Shown: positions 53,475 through 62,112 of the stretch, piece after piece
How the letters are laid out: each line of letters opens with the position of its first letter
Position numbering within the stretch: the first letter of the stretch is position 1
Assembly: GCF_014189455.1 (NCBI RefSeq)
Contig: NZ_CP050296.1
Location: 4,584,001 to 4,648,000, forward strand
DNA length: 64,000 bases
Direction of reading: 5' to 3'
From: Mesorhizobium huakuii
GTDB lineage: Bacteria; Pseudomonadota; Alphaproteobacteria; Rhizobiales; Rhizobiaceae
Made by a program: the position numbers and the translations under genes
Notes under the pieces: generated by a model
Databases searched by the model: none
What the model was told of the DNA's origin: nothing
What the model saw: only the letters and a program-made list of their open reading frames with translations

Positions 53475-54473
53475 TCACAGCGGGGTGACGGTGACCAGTC
53501 CCTCGTCCGGCACCGACACCATCCGGTTGCGCAGTGGCTTGCCGAATGTCTGTGCCTGGATTTCATACTCGTCGCCGGAGGCCGTCTTGACGCCGGAGGC
53601 GTAGCTCATCACCGCAGCGCCGAAGAAATAGGCGTGCAGGTCGCCGGCCCTGCGGTGCATCGGGTAGCGGAAGTGGAAATGTTCGAGATTGGCGATCGCG
53701 TGCGACATGTGCGCTTCGCCCGACAGGAACTCCTGCTCCCAGACAACAGCGCCGTCGCGCAGGATGCGGGAATGACCACGCACTTCGTCCGGCAAATCGC
53801 CGATCAGCAGTTCGGGGCCGATCGAGCAGGAGCGAAGCTTGGAATGCGCGAGGTAGAGGTAGTTCTCGCCCTCCGTCACATGGTCGGAATATTCGTTTCC
53901 GAGCGCATAGCCGATGCGATAGGGATGGCCGTCCGGCCCATTGAGATAAAGCCCGACGATCTCGGCCTCCTCTGCCCCGGCTTTCGCGAATGCCGGCATC
54001 GGCAGCTCAGCACCTGGCGGCACGACGCAGGTGCCGACGCCCTTGAAGAACCACTCCGGCTGGACGCCGATCTTGCCAGCGCCAGGCTTGCCGCCCTCCA
54101 GCCCCATGCGGAAGATTTTCAGGGAATCGGATTCGTCGGCACCTTCGCCATGGGTCAGAACATGCATCTGGTTGCGTGCGGCAGCACTTCCGGTGTGGGT
54201 CAGGCCGGTTCCGGTGACCAGAAAGCGCGCCGGCTCCGGATGGTCGACAGGAGCGAGCACACGGCCATCGCGCAGCAGCGCGTCATAGTCGACTGTCGCG
54301 GTGCCGGTCCGCTTTTCGACCAGCGATGCAATGGAAGTGCCCTCGGCAATTGCCGCTTCGGCGAGTTCCAGTACGCTGCCGGTCTCGTCGAGCGGATGCA
54401 GGTGGTTGCCGTCATCGGAGACGCGGCCGACCCGCCTGCTGCCATCCGGCATTCTGTACTGAACAAGACGCAT
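53475..54473 (-). CDS. AraD1-like fumarylacetoacetate-hydrolase-family protein
   Basis: 332 residues. FAH-fold hydrolase/dehydratase: MRLVQYRMPDGSRRVG start, EPEWFFKG-type FKGVGTCVVPPG, AEEAEIVGLYLNG with acidic metal ligands, and SDHVTEGENYLYLAHSKLR. AraD1 proteins accompany L-arabinonate dehydratases in rhizobia and related bacteria and act on 2-keto-3-deoxy acids. It follows the SDR gene in the same direction. ATG 54473 is chosen as the first family-like residue. Confidence 0.78.
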   Translation of the reverse strand: MRLVQYRMPDGSRRVGRVSDDGNHLHPLDETGSVLELAEAAIAEGTSIASLVEKRTGTATVDYDALLRDGRVLAPVDHPEPARFLVTGTGLTHTGSAAARNQMHVLTHGEGADESDSLKIFRMGLEGGKPGAGKIGVQPEWFFKGVGTCVVPPGAELPMPAFAKAGAEEAEIVGLYLNGPDGHPYRIGYALGNEYSDHVTEGENYLYLAHSKLRSCSIGPELLIGDLPDEVRGHSRILRDGAVVWEQEFLSGEAHMSHAIANLEHFHFRYPMHRRAGDLHAYFFGAAVMSYASGVKTASGDEYEIQAQTFGKPLRNRMVSVPDEGLVTVTPL

Positions 54474-54505
54474 GAAATACCCTTCTTCCCTTGGGGCCGT
54501 ATGGG

Positions 54506-55285
54506 TCACACCCAGCCCGCATCGACAATAAACTGCTGGCTCGTGCACATCAGGCTGTCGTCGGCGGCGAGGAACAGCGCCATGCGCGCGATGTCGGAGG
54601 GCTGCAGCCGGTCGGGCAGGCACTGCCTTTCCGCGATCTGGCGCTCGCCGGCCGGGTTCAGCCACAGCCGCACCTGGCGCTCGGTCATCACCCAGCCCGG
54701 CACCATGCAGTTGACGCGGATGCGCTCGGGGCCGAGTTCGCGGGCCAGTGCCCGCGTCATGCCGTAGACGGCCGCCTTGGCGGTGACATAGGCCGGGCAA
54801 TCGGGATCGCCGACCATCCAGGTGATGGAGCCGAAATTGATGATCGAGCCGCCGCCCAGCGAGCTCATCTGCGGGCGCACCGCCTGGGCTGCAAAGAACT
54901 GATGGCGCAAATTGACCGCCATGCGGTCGTCCCAGTAGGCGACCGTTACATCCTTGGTCTGGTGGCGATCATCATTGCCGGCATTGTTGCACAGCACCTG
55001 GATCGGGCCGTTGTGCTGCGCTGCTTGCGCGGTAGCCGCCTGTAGCTGCTCGACATCGCGCAGGTCGCAAGGAATGAAGAGCGGCGCGTTATGTCCTTCG
55101 GCAGTGATTGCATCGACGAGCCGCCGGGATGGTTCCTCGGCCAGATCGACGAAGGCGACGCGGCTGCCTTGCGCGCAGAAATGCCGCACCAGGCTTTCGC
55201 CGATGCCGCTGCCGCCGCCGGTGATGAAGACGCTGCGGCCTTTGAGGCTCGGGTAGGTCGCGTAACTGCCGATCTGATCCGTCAT
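54506..55285 (-). CDS. Short-chain dehydrogenase (sugar dehydrogenase-like)
   Basis: 259 residues. Cofactor motif TGGGSGIGES (about residues 22-31), NNAG in LCNNAGNDD, and catalytic Ser (FGSITW), Tyr and Lys (PAYVTAKAAV). VDAGWV ends the protein. In this operon it likely oxidises an aldose to the lactone (for example L-arabinose or D-galactose) ahead of the IlvD/Edd dehydratase. The sugar is inferred from context. Confidence 0.85.
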   Translation of the reverse strand: MTDQIGSYATYPSLKGRSVFITGGGSGIGESLVRHFCAQGSRVAFVDLAEEPSRRLVDAITAEGHNAPLFIPCDLRDVEQLQAATAQAAQHNGPIQVLCNNAGNDDRHQTKDVTVAYWDDRMAVNLRHQFFAAQAVRPQMSSLGGGSIINFGSITWMVGDPDCPAYVTAKAAVYGMTRALARELGPERIRVNCMVPGWVMTERQVRLWLNPAGERQIAERQCLPDRLQPSDIARMALFLAADDSLMCTSQQFIVDAGWV

Positions 55286-55297
55286 CGCGCGCCTCTC

Positions 55298-57025
55298 CTA
55301 ATGGGAATGCCGGGGAATGCCGGCATCGCGCCGGCCGACGAGGAAGTCGAAATCGCAGCCTTTGTCGGCCTGCAGCACGCGCTCGACATAGAGGCTCTGG
55401 TAACCGCCTTCGGGCGGCGCCGGCGGCTTCCAGTCACGGCGACGGATCGCCAGTTCCTCGTCCGACACCAGCAGTTCCAGCCGCCTGCCGGCGACATCGA
55501 GTTCGATGAGATCGCCATCGCGCACCAGTGCCAGTGCGCCGCCTGCCGCGGCCTCCGGCGCCACATGCAGCACCACGGTGCCATAGGCGGTACCGCTCAT
55601 GCGCGCGTCCGAAATGCGCACCATGTCGGAGACGCCTTGCTTGAGCAGCTTGGCCGGCAGCGGCATGTTGCCGACCTCGGCCATGCCGGGATAGCCGCGC
55701 GGTCCACAGTTCTTCAGCACCATCACCGAGGAGGCGTCGATATCCAGCTCCGGATCGTCGATGCGGGCGTAGTAATGCTCGATGTTCTCGAAGACGACGG
55801 CCTTGCCGCGATGCTGCATCAGTTCGGGCGTCGCCGCCGACGGCTTGATGACGGCGCCGTTGGGCGCCAGATTGCCGCGCAGGATCGAGATGCCGCCTTG
55901 CTCGGTCAGCGGCTCGCTCAGCGGCCGGATGACTTCGCGGTTATAGTTGGGCGCACCGTCGATCAACTCCCCGATCGTCTTGTCACTGACGGTCATGACG
56001 TCGCGATGAAGAAGCCCCACTTCATCAAGCGACGCCATGACCGCAGCTAGCCCCCCGGCATAGTAGAAATCTTCCATCAGGAATCGGCCCGACGGCATCA
56101 GATCGACAATGGTCGGCACGTCACGGCCGAGGCGGTCCCAGTCCTCGAGGCTGAGATCGACGCCGACCCGGTTGGCGATGGCAATCAGATGCAGCACCGC
56201 ATTGGTCGAGCCGCCGATCGCGCCATTGACGCGAATGGCGTTCTCGAACGCCTGCCTGGTGAGGATCTGCGCGATCGTCACGTCGCGGCGGACGAGCTCG
56301 ACGATCTGGCGTCCGGCCATCTGGGCGAGCACGCCCCGGCGCGAATCCACCGCCGGGATCGCGGCGTTGTCCGGCATGCCGATGCCGAGTGCTTCCACCA
56401 TGCTGGCCATGGTCGAGGCCGTGCCCATCGTCATGCAACTGCCGGCCGACCGGCTCTGGCCCTGTTCTGCGGCAAGGAAGTCGGCGACCGGCATGCGGCC
56501 GGCCTTCACCTCTTCGGCGAATTTCCAGACATGGGTGCCCGAGCCGATATCCTGCCCGCGGAATTTACCGTTGAGCATCGGCCCGCCGGAGACGGTGATG
56601 GTCGGCAGGTTGCACGAGGCAGCCCCCATCAACAGCGCCGGCGTGGTCTTGTCGCAGCCGACCAGCAGGATGACGCCGTCGATCGGATTGCCGCGAATGG
56701 ATTCTTCGACATCCATGCTGACCAGATTGCGAAACAGCATGGCGGTCGGGCGCATGTTGCTCTCGCCCAGCGACATCACTGGAAACTCCAGCGGCAGGCC
56801 GCCGGCCTCATAGACGCCGCGCTTGACGTGATCGGCGAGCAACCGCAAATGGGCATTGCATGGCGTCAGTTCCGACCAGGTGTTGCAGATGCCGATCACC
56901 GGGCGACCGTCGAAGGCGTCGGCCGGGATGCCCTGGTTCTTCATCCAGCTGCGGTGCATGAAGGCGTTCTTGCCTTCACCGCCGAACCAGGCTTCGGACC
57001 GCAGTTTGCGTCTGGTCTCGGTCAC
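55298..57025 (-). CDS. IlvD/Edd-family dehydratase (L-arabinonate dehydratase-like)
   Basis: 575 residues. Iron-sulphur cysteines are seen at Cys47 (GICNTW), Cys124 (VGCDKTTP) and Cys197 (GSCMTMGTA). Length and the GICNTWSELTPCN block fit the sugar-acid branch (pentonate/xylonate dehydratases) rather than branched-chain IlvD. It turns an aldonate into a 2-keto-3-deoxy acid. The start overlaps the GntR stop. With SDR, AraD1-like enzyme and the aldose epimerase nearby it points to an L-arabinose/galactose-type oxidative route. Confidence 0.85.
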   Translation of the reverse strand: MTETRRKLRSEAWFGGEGKNAFMHRSWMKNQGIPADAFDGRPVIGICNTWSELTPCNAHLRLLADHVKRGVYEAGGLPLEFPVMSLGESNMRPTAMLFRNLVSMDVEESIRGNPIDGVILLVGCDKTTPALLMGAASCNLPTITVSGGPMLNGKFRGQDIGSGTHVWKFAEEVKAGRMPVADFLAAEQGQSRSAGSCMTMGTASTMASMVEALGIGMPDNAAIPAVDSRRGVLAQMAGRQIVELVRRDVTIAQILTRQAFENAIRVNGAIGGSTNAVLHLIAIANRVGVDLSLEDWDRLGRDVPTIVDLMPSGRFLMEDFYYAGGLAAVMASLDEVGLLHRDVMTVSDKTIGELIDGAPNYNREVIRPLSEPLTEQGGISILRGNLAPNGAVIKPSAATPELMQHRGKAVVFENIEHYYARIDDPELDIDASSVMVLKNCGPRGYPGMAEVGNMPLPAKLLKQGVSDMVRISDARMSGTAYGTVVLHVAPEAAAGGALALVRDGDLIELDVAGRRLELLVSDEELAIRRRDWKPPAPPEGGYQSLYVERVLQADKGCDFDFLVGRRDAGIPRHSH

Positions 57026-57813
57026 GATGTCTGTTCCCGATCCTGGCGGCGCTCGTTGCGGTTCTCGACGCTGCGACGCACGTCGTCCTCGGCGTTGTCG
57101 ATGAGCACCAGCAGTGCTTTTTGTGCGCCAGCGGCGTCGCCGGCGGCGATCTTCTCGGCCACCTCGCGATGCAGTGGCAAGGAGTGGCGCTGGCCTTCCG
57201 GATTGTCGTTGGAGAGGCGAAAGCTCATCACCAGTGCGGTTTCGACCAGTGCCGCCAGCGAGCCGATCAGCTCGTTGCCGGTCATGCGCAGGATGGTCTG
57301 GTGGAACACCAGATCGGGCTTGGCGAAGCGGTCGCCGTCATCGCTCACCGCTTCCATTTCGGCGAGTGCCGCATGGATATCGGCGATCTGTGCAGGTGTG
57401 GCGCGCTGAGCGGCAAGTGCTGCCGACATCGGCTCGATGGCACGGCGCAGTTCGAAGAGCGCGCGGACATCGTCGGCGCTGACACCGCGGGCGTAGCGCC
57501 ACGACAGCACGTCCGGATCGAGGAAATTCCAGTCGGCGCGCGGACGGACGCGTGTGCCGGTCTTCGGCCGCGATTCGACCAGCCCCTTGCCGGCCAGCAC
57601 CTTGATCGCCTCGCGCAGCACCGTGCGGCTGACCCCCAGCATCTCGCTGGAATCGTCGGCATTGGGCAGGGCCTCGCCGGGCAGGAAGTCACCCTGCACG
57701 ATGCGCAGGCCGATCTGCTCGACGACCGTTGCGTGCAGTGCGGTGGAGCCACTGGAAACGGCCACGGCAACCCGTGACGTCCGTGCCGTGATGAAAGATT
57801 TCTTATTCTTCAT
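57022..57813 (-). CDS. GntR-family regulator (FadR/FCD subfamily)
   Basis: 263 residues: winged helix (GDFLPGEALPNADDSSEMLG, VSRTVLREAIKVLAGKGLVE) and FCD domain (KPDLVFHQTILRMTGNELIG, LPLHREVAEKIAAGD). First gene of the pentonate/Pot operon and divergent from the aldose epimerase. ATG 57813 is given; ATG 57822 is possible but falls within the palindrome. No strong ribosome site precedes either. Confidence 0.87.
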   Translation of the reverse strand: MKNKKSFITARTSRVAVAVSSGSTALHATVVEQIGLRIVQGDFLPGEALPNADDSSEMLGVSRTVLREAIKVLAGKGLVESRPKTGTRVRPRADWNFLDPDVLSWRYARGVSADDVRALFELRRAIEPMSAALAAQRATPAQIADIHAALAEMEAVSDDGDRFAKPDLVFHQTILRMTGNELIGSLAALVETALVMSFRLSNDNPEGQRHSLPLHREVAEKIAAGDAAGAQKALLVLIDNAEDDVRRSVENRNERRQDREQTS

Positions 57814-57819
57814 ACTATT

Positions 57820-57830
57820 CATATGATATG
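57820..57830. promoter_or_regulatory. Candidate GntR operator
   Basis: CATAT-G-ATATG, an 11-bp palindrome around one central base, in an AT-rich patch between the divergent GntR and aldose-epimerase genes. Position suits autoregulation plus control of the epimerase gene. It closely resembles CATAT-GAG-ATATG at 34289-34301. Confidence 0.45.
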
Positions 57831-57874
57831 TCTTATAGCCGTGGCGATTGGAGTCAAGGGACGGGGGAGCGCCG

Positions 57875-58801
57875 ATGACAAAGAATTTTGCTGCCGTTGC
57901 CGCGCAGCACACGCAGCTGATTTCGATCAGCGACGGCATTGCGACTGTCGACATTGCGCCGGCCGCCGGCGGAGCGCTGGCGTCCTATCGATGGTGGCAC
58001 AATGGCGCTGCCGTGGATTGGCTGCGCCCGGCGGATCCGGCGGCGATCAGCGGGCGCGATGCCGGCGCCATGGCATGCTTCCCGCTCGTTCCCTATTCCA
58101 ATCGCATAAGGGGCGGCTGCTTCGAGTTCGCCGGGCGCACCATCCAGCTTCCGACGACTGCCGACGATCCGCATCATGAGCATGGTCATGGCTGGCGCCG
58201 GCCCTGGACGGTCGTGAGGCATGAAGCCAGCACGATCGTCCTGCGCTATCGCCACACCGCCGATTCCTGGCCATGGAGCTACGAGGCCGAGCAAGAGATC
58301 ACGTTGGCCGATGGCAGGCTCTGCATCACTATTGTAGTGCGCAACCTGTCGGACGCGCCGATGCCGGCTGGCTTCGGCCTCCATCCCTATTTCCCGTCGA
58401 CACCATGGACGCATGTGCAGGCGTCGGTGTCAGGCATGTGGGAAAACGATGCGGAGGTCCTGCCCGTCAGGCATGTCCTGCCGCCTGTAGGAGCCGACCC
58501 GTCCATCGGTTTTGACGTATCGGAAGTGGATTTCGACACGGTTTTCACCCGATGGGAACGCCGCGCTCGGATCTCCTGGCCCGAACACGGACGTCAGCTG
58601 GACATCGAGGCCGAAGCACCGCTCGATTTCCTCGTCCTCTACACGCCGCCAGGCGAGCCGTTCTTTTGCGCCGAGCCGGTCAGCAACATCACGGATGCCT
58701 TCAACCACACGGGCGGCCGCATCGACACCGGTTGCATCGTACTGGCGCCCGGTCTGATGCGATCCGCCAGTGTTCGGTTTACGCCGTCACTGGCTGTTTG
58801 A
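57875..58801 (+). CDS. Aldose 1-epimerase family protein
   Basis: 308 residues, mutarotase-fold. FPLVPYSNRIRGGCFEFAGR and DPHHEHGHGWRRPW carry the substrate-binding Arg and His; GLHPYFP holds the catalytic-His region; FFCAEPVSNITDAFN is the family C-terminal block. It interconverts sugar anomers and so prepares the sugar for the SDR of the divergent operon. GGGGGAG precedes ATG 57875. Confidence 0.85.
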   Translation: MTKNFAAVAAQHTQLISISDGIATVDIAPAAGGALASYRWWHNGAAVDWLRPADPAAISGRDAGAMACFPLVPYSNRIRGGCFEFAGRTIQLPTTADDPHHEHGHGWRRPWTVVRHEASTIVLRYRHTADSWPWSYEAEQEITLADGRLCITIVVRNLSDAPMPAGFGLHPYFPSTPWTHVQASVSGMWENDAEVLPVRHVLPPVGADPSIGFDVSEVDFDTVFTRWERRARISWPEHGRQLDIEAEAPLDFLVLYTPPGEPFFCAEPVSNITDAFNHTGGRIDTGCIVLAPGLMRSASVRFTPSLAV

Positions 58802-58803
58802 TC

Positions 58804-58830
58804 CCTCGCTATCGGTTGCCCGAAGCGAGG
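58804..58830. terminator. Hairpin between convergent genes
   Basis: CCTCGC pairs with GCGAGG, with an inner TCGG/CCGA stem, 3 bases after the epimerase stop and 6 bases before the end of the convergent aldehyde dehydrogenase gene. Likely two-way terminator; no T-tract. Confidence 0.5.
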
Positions 58831-58835
58831 CCGGC

Positions 58836-60281
58836 TCAGAACGGATAGTGCTGGCCGGGATCCTCGATCGTCACCCAGCGCAGATCGGTGAATTCGGCGA
58901 TCGAGGCCTTGCCGCCGAAACGGCCATAGCCCGAGCCCTTGACGCCGCCGAAAGGCATCTGTGCCTCGTCGCCGACGGTCGGGCCGTTGATGTGGCAGAT
59001 GCCGGCTTCGATGCGCGCGGCAACCGCCATGGCTCGCTTGATGTCACGGCTGAACACGGCTGACGACAGGCCGTATTCGGTATCGTTGGCGACACGTATG
59101 GCTTCGTCCTCACCCTTCACGCGGATCACCGGCTTGACCGGTCCGAAGGATTCTTCTGCGTAGACGCGCATGGCCGGCGTGACATGGTCGAGCAGCGTTG
59201 CCTCGACAACGGTCCCCGTCCGCTTGCCGCCAGCGACAAGCTTGGCGCCCTTCGCAACGGCGTCGGCAACGAGCTCCTCCATCTTGTCGGCGGCCTGGCT
59301 GCTGATCAGCGAGCCCAGCACGACATGGCCGCGCGGATCGCCGGCCGGCAGCTGCGAGGCGCGGGCGGCCAGCTTGGAAACGAAATCGTCGGCGACTTTC
59401 TCGTCGACGATCAGCCGCTCGGTCGACATGCAGATCTGCCCCTGATGCATGAAGGCGCCGAAGGTGGCGGCATTGACCGCCGCATCGATGTCGGCATCGT
59501 CCAGCACCAGCAGCGGCGCCTTGCCGCCGAGCTCGAGCAGCGCCGGCTTCAGATGCCGGCCGGCAAGCTCGGCGATGATGCGGCCGACCTTGGTCGAGCC
59601 GGTGAAGTTGACGCGCTTGACCGCAGGGTGGGCTACCAGCGCTTCGACAATCCCGGCGGCATCCTTGGGATCATTGGTGACGACATTGATGACGCCCTTG
59701 GGCAGGCCGGCCTCGACCAGCACCTGGCCGATCAGCCGGTGCGTGCCCGGGCACATTTCCGAAGCCTTCAGCACCACCGTGTTGCCGCAAGCGATCGGCA
59801 TGGCGATGGCGCGGGTGCCGAGAATGACCGGCGCGTTCCACGGCGCGATGCCGAGGCAGACACCGGCCGGCTGGCGGATCGCCATGGCCAGCGTGCCCGG
59901 CTTGTCGGAGGGGATGATCTCACCCGAAATCTGCGTCGTCATCGCCGCTGCCTCGCGCAACATGTTGGCCGCCAGCATGACGTTGAAGCCGGCCCAGGGA
60001 CCGGTGGCACCGGTCTCTTCCATCATCAGCTTGGTGAACTCGCCGACCTTGGAGGCCATCACGTCAGCTGCTTTGGATAGCAGAGCGCGGCGCTCGCCAG
60101 GTCCGGTCTTCGACCAGGTCTTGAAGGCGGCTGCGGCGGCTTCGACGGCGGCGTTGGCGTCGGCGACGCTGGCCGCCGCGGCGCGCGTTGCCAGTTTGCC
60201 AGTGAACGGGTCCATGCGCTCATAGGAGGCTGCGCCGGACGCATCCCTTTTGTCGCCGTCGATCAGAAGTCCGATATCCAT
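58836..60281 (-). CDS. NAD(P)-dependent aldehyde dehydrogenase (aromatic-aldehyde type)
   Basis: 481 residues. Glu in LELGGKAPLLVLDDAD and catalytic Cys in HQGQICMSTERLIV; VNFTGSTKVGR cofactor loop; FGGVKGSGYGRFGGKASIAEF ending. The HQGQICMST variant and the LELGGKAPL block resemble vanillin/benzaldehyde/salicylaldehyde dehydrogenases. It is last in an operon with a coniferyl-alcohol-dehydrogenase-type SDR and an importer, so an aromatic aldehyde substrate is likely but not proven. Confidence 0.83.
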   Translation of the reverse strand: MDIGLLIDGDKRDASGAASYERMDPFTGKLATRAAAASVADANAAVEAAAAAFKTWSKTGPGERRALLSKAADVMASKVGEFTKLMMEETGATGPWAGFNVMLAANMLREAAAMTTQISGEIIPSDKPGTLAMAIRQPAGVCLGIAPWNAPVILGTRAIAMPIACGNTVVLKASEMCPGTHRLIGQVLVEAGLPKGVINVVTNDPKDAAGIVEALVAHPAVKRVNFTGSTKVGRIIAELAGRHLKPALLELGGKAPLLVLDDADIDAAVNAATFGAFMHQGQICMSTERLIVDEKVADDFVSKLAARASQLPAGDPRGHVVLGSLISSQAADKMEELVADAVAKGAKLVAGGKRTGTVVEATLLDHVTPAMRVYAEESFGPVKPVIRVKGEDEAIRVANDTEYGLSSAVFSRDIKRAMAVAARIEAGICHINGPTVGDEAQMPFGGVKGSGYGRFGGKASIAEFTDLRWVTIEDPGQHYPF

Positions 60282-60319
60282 GATTGTCTCCCTCGCTCCA
60301 TCAGGAGCGCCTCATTGAA

Positions 60320-61111
60320 TTAGAAGCCGAGCACTTCGGCATTGATCGATGCTTCGAGGCCGCCGTCGACCGGCACGTTGGCGCCATTGACCCAGCGTGC
60401 GCCGTCCGAACACAGGAACAGCACGACAGGTGCGATGTCGCCCGACGTGCCGGCGCGGCCGACCCTGCCAATGTCGCTGTCGACGCGGGCGTCACCCAGC
60501 ACGGTCCGGAACTGTTTCAGGATCGGCGTCTCGACAGGTCCGGGGCTCACCGCATTGACGCGGATGCCACGGCTCTTGAACAGGTCCTGATGCGCGGCAC
60601 GAAAGGTCCACAACAGCAACAGTTCCTTGGAGACGGGATAGCCTTCCTCGTTCTTGACCGCATGGTCTTCGACCACCTTGGCGACATCCGGAAAACCCTC
60701 GATGCCGACCATCGAGGCGGCGCGGTTGAGATTGGCGCGCCAGCCATAGCCGGCGATCGAGGCGACGTTGACGATGGCGCCGCCCTCGCGAAGCCTTGGC
60801 GCGAGGCCTTCCGAAAGCGCCCTGAGGCCAAAGAAATTGACAGCCAGCGTCGCTGCCGCACCGGTGTTGCCGGAGAGGCCGGCGACGTTGCAGAGCGCAT
60901 CGATGCGCTGCGGCAAGCGCGCGATGAGGTCATCGACACCGGCCTTCGACGAGATGTCGGCCTTGACGAAACTGCCGACCGGTGCGGCCGGCTCACGCAC
61001 ATCGACACCGATGAAATCAGCGCCAAGCTGGCCGGCGAGTTCCGCCGTGCGGGCGCCGATGCCTGAGGCGACACCGGTGATGAGGATCGTCTTGCCGAAA
61101 AGCATGGTCAT
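60320..61111 (-). CDS. SDR, coniferyl-alcohol dehydrogenase-like
   Basis: 263 residues. MLFGKTILITGVASGIGART carries the cofactor loop; CNVAGLSGN; NVASIAGYGW supplies Ser; GYPVSKELLLL supplies Tyr and Lys. The GVASGIGARTAELAGQLGAD and GVDVREPAAPVG segments are typical of the coniferyl-alcohol dehydrogenase group. ATG 61111 overlaps the LivM-type stop (ATGA); ATG 61105 is a possible alternative. Works upstream of the aldehyde dehydrogenase in alcohol to aldehyde to acid conversion. Confidence 0.8.
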   Translation of the reverse strand: MTMLFGKTILITGVASGIGARTAELAGQLGADFIGVDVREPAAPVGSFVKADISSKAGVDDLIARLPQRIDALCNVAGLSGNTGAAATLAVNFFGLRALSEGLAPRLREGGAIVNVASIAGYGWRANLNRAASMVGIEGFPDVAKVVEDHAVKNEEGYPVSKELLLLWTFRAAHQDLFKSRGIRVNAVSPGPVETPILKQFRTVLGDARVDSDIGRVGRAGTSGDIAPVVLFLCSDGARWVNGANVPVDGGLEASINAEVLGF

Positions 61112-62112
61112 GCCTTCTCCTGATCAAGTGTGGTTCGCTCCAGCGAGGGTGCAGTTCCTTCATCGGCTGGAGCATTCCCCGGAAGCCTGACACGGTAGCC
61201 GACCGGCAGCAGGCGCAGCCCAAAACGCTCCTCGATCGTTCCCCACAGGCCGCGCGGCAGGAAAAGCGAGAACAGCACCGCGGTCGCGCCAAGGCCGACC
61301 AGGTACCAGACGCCGGTGCCGCCGAACCAGGTCTCGATGAGGAAGAACACCAGCGCACCGAGAATGGCGCCCTCGAACGTGCCGATGCCGCCGACCAGCA
61401 CCATGAAGATCATGTAGGCGGTCCACTGCACGTTGAAATAGGTTTTCGGCTGGAAGGTGATGGAGGTCGCCAGCCATAGCGCGCCGGCAATGCCGATGCC
61501 GAAGGCGGCAAGCACGAACAAAAGCCGCTTGGTTCCGGTGACGCGCACGCCGACCGAGGCTGCCGCATCCTCATTGTCGCGGATGGCGCGGATCGCCGCA
61601 CCGGTGCTGCCGCGCAGCAGGCCGAACAGGATGGCGAGCAGCGCGGTCATCGACGCCAGCGCCAGCCAGTAGATAACGGCCCGCCTGGTGCCGGCATCGT
61701 AGACGTTGAGCGAGATCAGCGACGTGCCGGTTTCGCCTTGCACCAGCCGGTCGAGATTGACCAGGAGATGCGTCAGCGCCGCGATCACCCACATGCCGAT
61801 GGCGAACTCGCCGTTCCTCAGCCGCAGCATGAACAGCGACAGTGGCCAGGAGACCAAGCCGACAATGACAGCCGAAACAAAAAGCGAGGCGAAGGGGTTG
61901 AGCCCGGCATCGGCCAGCCGGATGGCGAAATAGGCGCCGAGCCCGAAGAACACCTGCTGGCCGACCGAGACCAGCCCGCCGAAGCCGGCAAGAGCGTTCC
62001 ACATCGCCGCCAGGATCACATAGATGAACAGCGCGGTCATGCGGTCGACGGCGCCAGCCGAGAGGAATTGCGGCGCAATGGCAAGCAGCGCGATGATGAC
62101 AGCAACAGCCAC
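61108..62112 (-). CDS. HAAT ABC transporter permease (LivM type), third importer
   Basis: 334 residues from GTG 62112: about eight hydrophobic helices, LAGFGGLVSVGQQVFFGLGAYFA and AIRAIRDNEDAAASVGVRV. Family-like residues (TSTVSSSPVIERGT) continue upstream to codon GTC 62178, which is not a normal start. A single base at 62176 would turn it into GTG and create a GTGA overlap, so the real start may be 62178 (356 residues). Confidence 0.8.
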   Translation of the reverse strand: MAVAVIIALLAIAPQFLSAGAVDRMTALFIYVILAAMWNALAGFGGLVSVGQQVFFGLGAYFAIRLADAGLNPFASLFVSAVIVGLVSWPLSLFMLRLRNGEFAIGMWVIAALTHLLVNLDRLVQGETGTSLISLNVYDAGTRRAVIYWLALASMTALLAILFGLLRGSTGAAIRAIRDNEDAAASVGVRVTGTKRLLFVLAAFGIGIAGALWLATSITFQPKTYFNVQWTAYMIFMVLVGGIGTFEGAILGALVFFLIETWFGGTGVWYLVGLGATAVLFSLFLPRGLWGTIEERFGLRLLPVGYRVRLPGNAPADEGTAPSLERTTLDQEKA

